DNA of 64,000 nt. Source: Kazachstania africana CBS 2517 (taxonomy: Eukaryota; Ascomycota; Saccharomycetes; Saccharomycetales; Saccharomycetaceae). The DNA lies in contig NC_018943.1 of NCBI RefSeq assembly GCF_000304475.1, positions 806,001 to 870,000 on the forward strand, given 5' to 3'. Position 1 is the first letter of the stretch. The number at the start of each line of letters is the position of its first letter. The notes under the pieces are model-generated. The model saw only the letters and a list, made by a program, of their open reading frames with translations, did not search any database and was not told the DNA's origin. Below are positions 58,193 to 64,000 of this stretch, piece by piece. The position numbers were made by a program, and so were the translations under genes.

Positions 58193-59467
58193 ATGTCAGC
58201 AAGAGATCAGAGGTCACTCATTCAAAGACACAGAGGGAAACTTGTATTTACCCTCACAATGGTCTCTGGTTTTGTTATGACAACTTCTATGCTTATTTAC
58301 TGCCTCAAGACTTGGCTAGTGAGACAACAGAGACGATTCAACGAGGAACGGTTTATAAAGGAGCAGATCAAACGGAGGTTTCAAATTACTCAGGAGGATT
58401 CTCTCATAACAGTTTATGAGTTGCTACCAGTGGTATCCATGGTATTGAATGATAATGACATGGATTTAAATGGTATATTTGGCGCTTTAAAGGAGAAGAA
58501 AAATTACAACGGTAATAGTGATACCATGAGTTATAGTACTGCTACCGCTGTGGGATCAGATGTTCCAGCTACAAAGACTAAAGCAGAACTATGGAGCGAT
58601 TTGAAAGTAAAGAGTTTAATTAAAGTCGTGACGACGTCTTATGTGATGTCTTCGCTACTATTACTGGCCAAGCTGCAATTGAACATGTTAACAAGACGGG
58701 AGTATCTTGATACAGCGCTACGCTCTCAGAGGATTGAGAATCAGAAGTCAAATAACTCGAGTTTTCTGCAATGGGTTACGTCTACAATCATATCAAGCGT
58801 ACGAATCAGTGATAATGATCTAGAGGATGACACTAATAAAGTCGATCAAGTTACATATATCAACGAACAAGCATTTTTATCTCTCTCATGGTGGCTATTA
58901 AATCGTGGCTGGTTGAAATATCGTTCAATCGTCGAGAGAGAAATTGATGCTCAATTTAAGGATCTTGGGCCTAAGGATGTATTGACTTTGAAAGAATTCA
59001 GTACAAAACTCAATGAAGTTTTCTACAAGATAAATTTAGAAACTTTGGATGGTTTATCTAATATACTTTTACCGGAAGAAAAATTGGAATCTTTCGTATT
59101 GCAGCAAACGCTGGACAGTGGTTCTTTCAATGTCCTTGCCAATGGGCAGAATATAGTGCTGAAAAGATTAATAAACGAAACCCAGAATTATTTGAAAAGC
59201 AATGTTTCCAAAATCATAATGGAACAACTAATAAATGAGTCATTTCAATACATAATGAACTCAACAGAAGACAAGATTAAGTCCAAGAAGAAAGAAAGTG
59301 ATGGTAAAAATCAAATAGCACTCATTTCAATATGCCTAAAAGATGTGTGTAATGAAATGCTTGTGAACGGTAACCTTTCCATCAACAATGCATATCTGAA
59401 TCAATTGAATGCAATCAACGAGCTGAATGATCTATGTGTCAGTGTTTATAGTAATTTCATGCTCTAA
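58193..59467 (+). CDS. PEX3: Pex3, peroxisomal membrane biogenesis factor
   Basis: The protein has 424 residues from the ATG at 58193 (S. cerevisiae: 441). Nine codons upstream are open only from a TTG. The start has QRHRGK followed by a transmembrane segment (about 18-38), the peroxisomal targeting and anchor region. FIKEQIKRRF (about 53-62) and LTLKEF are conserved. Pex3 recruits Pex19 and so inserts peroxisomal membrane proteins; with Inp1/Atg36 it also controls retention and pexophagy. It is tandem with SKP1. Confidence 0.97.
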   Translation: MSARDQRSLIQRHRGKLVFTLTMVSGFVMTTSMLIYCLKTWLVRQQRRFNEERFIKEQIKRRFQITQEDSLITVYELLPVVSMVLNDNDMDLNGIFGALKEKKNYNGNSDTMSYSTATAVGSDVPATKTKAELWSDLKVKSLIKVVTTSYVMSSLLLLAKLQLNMLTRREYLDTALRSQRIENQKSNNSSFLQWVTSTIISSVRISDNDLEDDTNKVDQVTYINEQAFLSLSWWLLNRGWLKYRSIVEREIDAQFKDLGPKDVLTLKEFSTKLNEVFYKINLETLDGLSNILLPEEKLESFVLQQTLDSGSFNVLANGQNIVLKRLINETQNYLKSNVSKIIMEQLINESFQYIMNSTEDKIKSKKKESDGKNQIALISICLKDVCNEMLVNGNLSINNAYLNQLNAINELNDLCVSVYSNFML

Positions 59468-59662
59468 TATATGCCCCATATATACTTCTAATAACATATT
59501 CCCAGTGGTCTTACTAATAGAAAGTCGTATTATTGGTACGGGTAACGTTTCCGATAATATTTTGTGTTGATGGAAAAAGCTAATAAGTGAAGAATCACTG
59601 GTAATGGGAGGATACCGACCCAGATTTGTTAGTAAAGATTTGAAGGAATAGTGATTCAAGAC

Positions 59663-60208
59663 ATGTCTAAGAGTCAATCGGTCGTACTAGTTAGTGGAGA
59701 AGGTGAGAAATTTACTGTTGATCGTAAGATTGCAGAACGTTCATTATTATTGAAAAATTATTTAAATGATATGCATGACAATGCATTACATGATTCAGAT
59801 GAAGATGATTCGGATGAGGATTTAGATAAAGATGAAGATGAAGAAATTGTCATGCCTGTGCCTAATGTGAGGTCTTCTGTTCTTCAAAAAGTTATAGAAT
59901 GGGCTGAACATCACAAGGATTCAGTATTCCCTGATGAGGAGGATGATGATTCAAGAAAATCCGCTCCTGTAGATTCCTGGGATCGCGAGTTCTTGAAAGT
60001 AGACCAAGAAATGTTATATGAAATCATTCTCGCAGCAAATTACTTAAATATTAAGCCTTTATTGGATGCTGGTTGCAAGATTGTAGCTGAAATGATTAGA
60101 GGGAGGTCACCTGAAGAGATCAGAAGAACTTTTAATATTGTCAATGATTTCACCCCAGAGGAAGAGGCTGCAATTAGACGTGAGAATGAATGGGCCGAAG
60201 ATCGTTAA
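59663..60208 (+). CDS. SKP1: Skp1, SCF ubiquitin-ligase adaptor
   Basis: The protein has 181 residues from the ATG at 59663 (S. cerevisiae: 194); the four codons upstream begin with GTG. The BTB/POZ-like amino domain contains an acidic insertion (about 38-63). The carboxy helices bind F-box proteins ([14 protein letters not shown], about 117-130; end NEWAEDR). Skp1 links Cul1/Cdc53 to F-box proteins, and is also part of CBF3 at kinetochores and of RAVE. Its order after PEX3 matches S. cerevisiae. Confidence 0.97.
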   Translation: MSKSQSVVLVSGEGEKFTVDRKIAERSLLLKNYLNDMHDNALHDSDEDDSDEDLDKDEDEEIVMPVPNVRSSVLQKVIEWAEHHKDSVFPDEEDDDSRKSAPVDSWDREFLKVDQEMLYEIILAANYLNIKPLLDAGCKIVAEMIRGRSPEEIRRTFNIVNDFTPEEEAAIRRENEWAEDR

Positions 60209-61138
60209 CTCGGTTCACGTTTCATCAGTTTTTGTAAATATATAGGTTCATAGCAAGAGAAAAAACATCCGTTTGATATCACTAAACAATTCTGCGGTGG
60301 TGCTATATCCTCCTTTTCAGATATACCCAAATATTTCAAGAAATTGCGAATGTCTTACCCAATATAAAGGATTGAACTTTTCCCTCGGGTACCAGCAGGT
60401 ATTTAGTAGATGGTCAGAGTTCAATAAACTTGTAGGTGTTTTCGGCGAATACGATCAGGGCTGCTATCATTATTGTGATTCACTTCAAACCTATCGCTAT
60501 TCAGTGAACCTGAGTATTTCACAGGGAAGCATTTTCTGTATGATTCACCATTTGTCATAGTACTAAGAAAACCAGTTAATTCGCCATCTCAGTAGCCCTA
60601 TAACTACGTATATATTTTACTGAAGGTGAAGTTAACTTCATCGTCCCTAAATCTCAAGACTGGCATGCAAATGACAGCAATTCAATCTCTTGCAAAAGAT
60701 CCTCTCCTACAATCCTAGTCCACCATAGCACTGCTAAATCGTGTCAAAATATCTGCTCATTCTTCTCAACCAAACCTCGCAGCATCATTCGATCTCTCAA
60801 TGGCCTCGAGGATTGACAAATCTCTCGAAGATTCAAAGTTAGCTTAACGTTACAAAAAAGTGCATTTATAAACATTTCATGTTAATATTGTTTTGCCCGA
60901 AAGGAAAATTTTGTTACAAAACAGAATTATTTGAATTTGACAAATTTTGAGATATAATCAATAGAGCCTCACAATCAAGGATTACCATAACAATAGGAGC
61001 ATACTCATTGTGGTTTGCGTTTCAACTTTTAATCAGTCAACTTTTTTTAGTTCTTATCCTGTTTCCATCCGTGTATTGTATAAAGATTGTTTACGAAACC
61101 TCCCATTGTGATATTATAATAATAGTTGCACATGGAAA
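60209..61138. other. SKP1-YSP2 intergenic region
   Basis: This 930-bp stretch includes a 95-codon open frame at 60273-60560 that lacks an ATG start and shows no recognisable family. The rest is AT-rich promoter-like DNA before the YSP2 start. No RNA gene is recognised. Confidence 0.5.
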
Positions 61139-64000
61139 ATGAGCAAAAGAAAAGTTAGATCATTGAGTGAAAATGGACTGTTATCCAAATTGAAGCTGAG
61201 GCAGAAGAGAAATAAGTCTAAAGGCAGCCCTTCCAGTTCAGATAAAAACAATACTACAGTATCTAGATCATCCCTATCGACAAAGAAGTCAAGTAAAAAT
61301 CGGAAGGAGGTTGCAAAGAGAAGAATATTGAGTGATCTTCCAGCTAACGCCTCTAGTTCGAATCATATCGAGCTTCCTGAAATTGTGTCAATCAAGAGTG
61401 CTGGAAGAGGTAAAAGTACGATAAGTTCCGATGGTATTGAGGACACTGAAAGTGAAGCTGAATTGTCTTTTAAACCAAGACGATCCTTACAAAACTCGAC
61501 TGGTGGTATCAAGAGGAAGACAGGGCATCATGGTTACTTTAACATTCCTGTTACACTGGACAATCAATCGACTAAGAGTAAAGTTGCCTCTCGACAGAGG
61601 AGTGAAGACGCTTCTACTAAAGATGTTGCACATTTGAACATTCAGCGGACTCCGTCCACTATAGATAAGAGTGTGGGTAGTCCATCGACGAGTATTTTCG
61701 GTACAATCATGTCCATTGCACATAATGCAGTTTCTCATGTGCCAAAAATTACAGTCAATGAATCCAATGGGTTAGACAAACAATTTTCCACAGGAAGCGA
61801 TGAAGACTCCCATATTGTAGCAAATAGTACACTCTCAGACATCAATGATGCTAATAATGATACAGTGCTCCATTCAACTCTTCCGACAAGAAGCGCATCC
61901 TTTTTGAGGCATTTGGATCATTTATTGTCAGTTAGTAATCAGTCACCATCAGGTCAATTTTCAACGACATCTGAGGCGGAAACAAATCAATATAGTGCAA
62001 CTAATGTTAGTGCACCCACAATGACAGAATCCAAAGTTTCAATCGATGATTTAGCCTCAGTTTCCTCGCAGCTTCCTCAAAGTCCTGTTACTAAAGTCAA
62101 ATTCCAATCAGTTTCTACGCAGCCTCCTGCTGTCACAACCTTGGGTAACGGTAACCTTTCTTTAGACATATTTGGAAACGGCTCTAATGTGGATGACTCT
62201 TCCATAAACGATGAAGCCTTATCTTCAAGAAAAAATACAATTATTTCAAGTAATCATCATTTAAATTCTTTACTCAGCTTACAGGAAAAAGATCATAGTA
62301 AATTATCATTGGCGGATCGTATTGAAGGAGATGATGTAAAGACCAAAAGTATCTTAGAGTCAAAGGGAAACCGTACTTTGGAGAATGTCTTAACTAGTTC
62401 TCGGGCCAGAAGTAAGACGCTTCCTGTAAACCAAAAAGTAATAATAAAGAATCAAGATGACAAAAGAAATTCTAGATATTCGTCAGTTTCTAATGATGAG
62501 GCATTAGATATGGAAAACCGTGCAAACGAAAGAAAAAGTAGAAGCATGTCAAAGAATATTCTCAATAGAAGATCATTTTCACCGACTAATTTGGGCCTAA
62601 AAGTCATTCCCAACATTTCCTTCAGAAATTCTATTTCCAAGACCAGAAACAGCAATGAACAAGGCACTAATATTCCATCAATTAGTTTCGTGACTAGTAA
62701 CAATAACGTCAGCACCAATGCAGCTGCCTTAAATAATGATGATGCCTCAAGAAGTGCCACAGATACTATTTTATCTGACGGCCTAGATCGAGATATAGAT
62801 ATTGATGATGAAAGTTTTACAGAATTAGAAGGAATTGAATATGCTAGTGAAAAGAAGAATGCAGAATTTCATAACCTATTTAAAGACACCGGGTTGGGTC
62901 CAAATGAAAAACTTATAATTGACCATAGTTGTGCCTTATCAAGAGATATCCTTCTGCAAGGTCGGATGTATATCTCAAACCAGCATATATGCTTCTACTC
63001 AAATATATTAGGTTGGGTCAGTACTGTATTTATACCATTCAAGGAAATCGTCCAGATTGAGAAAAAGACTACAGCTGGTATTTTCCCAAATGGTATCGTT
63101 ATCGACACATTGCATACGAAGTATATTTTCGCTTCATTTATTTCAAGAGATTCCACTTTTGATTTGATTACGGACGTTTGGAATCAAATTATTTTAGGGA
63201 AGAGTTTTAAAAGTCGTGATAATGGTGACTTCCAAGGAGGCTATTCGAGTGATAGTGATATCAGTAATCTAAGTGAATTTTATGACGATATTGATAATAA
63301 CGACTCTGATACCGAAATGACGAGTAGTGATGATCTAGATGATGATGGCTTTTCAGCACTTCCTGCTTCTAAAAATTCTAAATCAAGTGCTGGCGCAAAA
63401 TTTGGTCCTTCCAAACATGCACCAACAGAGGCAAATTACAAACTTAAGGATAAGGAGAAGCTTGTCAGTGAAACGATTATCGACGCCCCATTGGGTACTG
63501 TGGCGCACATACTCTATGGAGACGACACGACTATGTTATATGATATAATAACTGCTCAAAAAAATTTTGATATTTCCTCTCTTTCTCCTTTGATTGGCAG
63601 TAACACTAGAGTCTTTACCTATTATAAGCCTATCAGTTTTGGTTTTGGTCCTAGTAAAACTAAATGTCATATATCAGAAACACTAGAACATTATGATTTA
63701 AATGAATATGTTGAGGTAAGTCAAGTTTCAAGAACTCCAGATGTACCCTCGGGTGGATCTTTTAGCATCAACACTTCAACTGTTTTGACTTGGGATAAGA
63801 ATAATACAACAAAAGTGACTGTATATTTTTTGGTGAACTGGACGGCTAAAAGTTGGATAAAGGGTGCTATCGAAAAGGCATCTTATGACGGGGTCATTGA
63901 CACCACCAAAGTGATGAATAATGAAATTTCAACTTTTGTAAAGGAGAAAAGGGTTGAATGGAAGCCAAGTAAGGAAGGCTCTGTTAAGGGACCTGCAAAG
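61139..64000 (+). CDS. YSP2: Ysp2/Lam2-Lam4 sterol transporter, amino-terminal part (runs off the right edge)
   Basis: The frame opens with ATG at 61139 and stays open for 954 codons to the window end; an overlapping ATG at 61132 leads to a stop within nine codons. A long Ser/Asn-rich amino region (about 1-580) precedes a GRAM/PH-like domain (about 585-690, with LLQGRMYISNQHICFYSNI). An acidic linker follows, then the first StARkin (VASt) sterol-binding domain (about 785-950). The second StARkin and the ER transmembrane anchor lie outside. These proteins move ergosterol between plasma membrane and ER at contact sites. Position beside SKP1 indicates YSP2 (YDR326C) over its paralogue LAM4. Confidence 0.93.
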   Translation, partial: MSKRKVRSLSENGLLSKLKLRQKRNKSKGSPSSSDKNNTTVSRSSLSTKKSSKNRKEVAKRRILSDLPANASSSNHIELPEIVSIKSAGRGKSTISSDGIEDTESEAELSFKPRRSLQNSTGGIKRKTGHHGYFNIPVTLDNQSTKSKVASRQRSEDASTKDVAHLNIQRTPSTIDKSVGSPSTSIFGTIMSIAHNAVSHVPKITVNESNGLDKQFSTGSDEDSHIVANSTLSDINDANNDTVLHSTLPTRSASFLRHLDHLLSVSNQSPSGQFSTTSEAETNQYSATNVSAPTMTESKVSIDDLASVSSQLPQSPVTKVKFQSVSTQPPAVTTLGNGNLSLDIFGNGSNVDDSSINDEALSSRKNTIISSNHHLNSLLSLQEKDHSKLSLADRIEGDDVKTKSILESKGNRTLENVLTSSRARSKTLPVNQKVIIKNQDDKRNSRYSSVSNDEALDMENRANERKSRSMSKNILNRRSFSPTNLGLKVIPNISFRNSISKTRNSNEQGTNIPSISFVTSNNNVSTNAAALNNDDASRSATDTILSDGLDRDIDIDDESFTELEGIEYASEKKNAEFHNLFKDTGLGPNEKLIIDHSCALSRDILLQGRMYISNQHICFYSNILGWVSTVFIPFKEIVQIEKKTTAGIFPNGIVIDTLHTKYIFASFISRDSTFDLITDVWNQIILGKSFKSRDNGDFQGGYSSDSDISNLSEFYDDIDNNDSDTEMTSSDDLDDDGFSALPASKNSKSSAGAKFGPSKHAPTEANYKLKDKEKLVSETIIDAPLGTVAHILYGDDTTMLYDIITAQKNFDISSLSPLIGSNTRVFTYYKPISFGFGPSKTKCHISETLEHYDLNEYVEVSQVSRTPDVPSGGSFSINTSTVLTWDKNNTTKVTVYFLVNWTAKSWIKGAIEKASYDGVIDTTKVMNNEISTFVKEKRVEWKPSKEGSVKGPAK

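Overview
This window is nuclear DNA from a budding yeast of the family Saccharomycetaceae. It is AT-rich and gene-dense, with almost no introns. The one spliced gene found has the yeast-type GTATGT / TACTAAC / CAG signals. Almost every protein is recognisable as an orthologue of a named Saccharomyces cerevisiae gene. I cannot name the species. Genes that S. cerevisiae keeps on two sister chromosome tracks (YDR33x and YHR08x) are interleaved here between 41.7 and 54.3 kb. Expected neighbours such as MSN5, NAM8 and SAM35 are absent. This fits a lineage that shared the whole-genome duplication but lost a different set of duplicates (inference from remembered gene order).

Layout. (A) 0-19.8 kb corresponds to S. 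cerevisiae YDR506C-YDR514C: a partial multicopper oxidase (GMC1), a spliced tRNA-Leu(CAA), a candidate solo LTR, an unusual Old-Yellow-Enzyme-like gene, GIN4, SMT3, three tandem GNP1/AGP1-type amino-acid permeases, EMI1, GRX2 and a YDR514C/GFD2 homologue. The SMT3-GNP1 pair is inverted relative to S. cerevisiae, and SDH7 is missing. (B) 19.9-35.6 kb is colinear with YPR098C-YPR108W: TMH18, MRPL51, SNT309, RPL11, PRE2, FHL1, COG4, ISR1, YTH1 and RPN7. A YPL088W-like aldo-keto reductase is inserted between FHL1 and COG4. (C) 36.0-64 kb is a reversed YDR339C-YDR326C block: FCF1, a MATE transporter, MRPS28, MRX8, SWR1, IPI1, RQC1, STE12, IRC3, GPI8, UBX5, PEX3, SKP1 and a truncated YSP2/LAM gene. 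IPI1 and STE12 come from the sister track.

How the parts relate. Most genes are independent housekeeping genes, but regulatory logic is visible. The proteasome genes PRE2 and RPN7 each carry a perfect Rpn4 (PACE) box about 110 bp upstream. RPL11 has a Rap1-like site, and its trans-activator Fhl1 is encoded nearby. FCF1 and IPI1 carry PAC/RRPE-like ribosome-biogenesis motifs. STE12 has pheromone-response-like elements upstream. The two redox genes that interrupt conserved gene order (the OYE-like gene and the aldo-keto reductase) share an identical palindromic 11-mer, TCGGCCGAAAA, in their upstream DNA.

Most noteworthy: an intact OYE-family gene that has lost its main cofactor-binding and catalytic residues; the permease array, with a 372-bp tract of perfect identity between copies 1 and 3; a complete DEDDh exonuclease residue set in the YDR514C-type protein; a CPFC (not CPYC) glutaredoxin with two start codons and two TATA boxes; and the shared redox-gene palindrome. 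No CRISPR array, virus or clearly bacterial gene cluster was seen.
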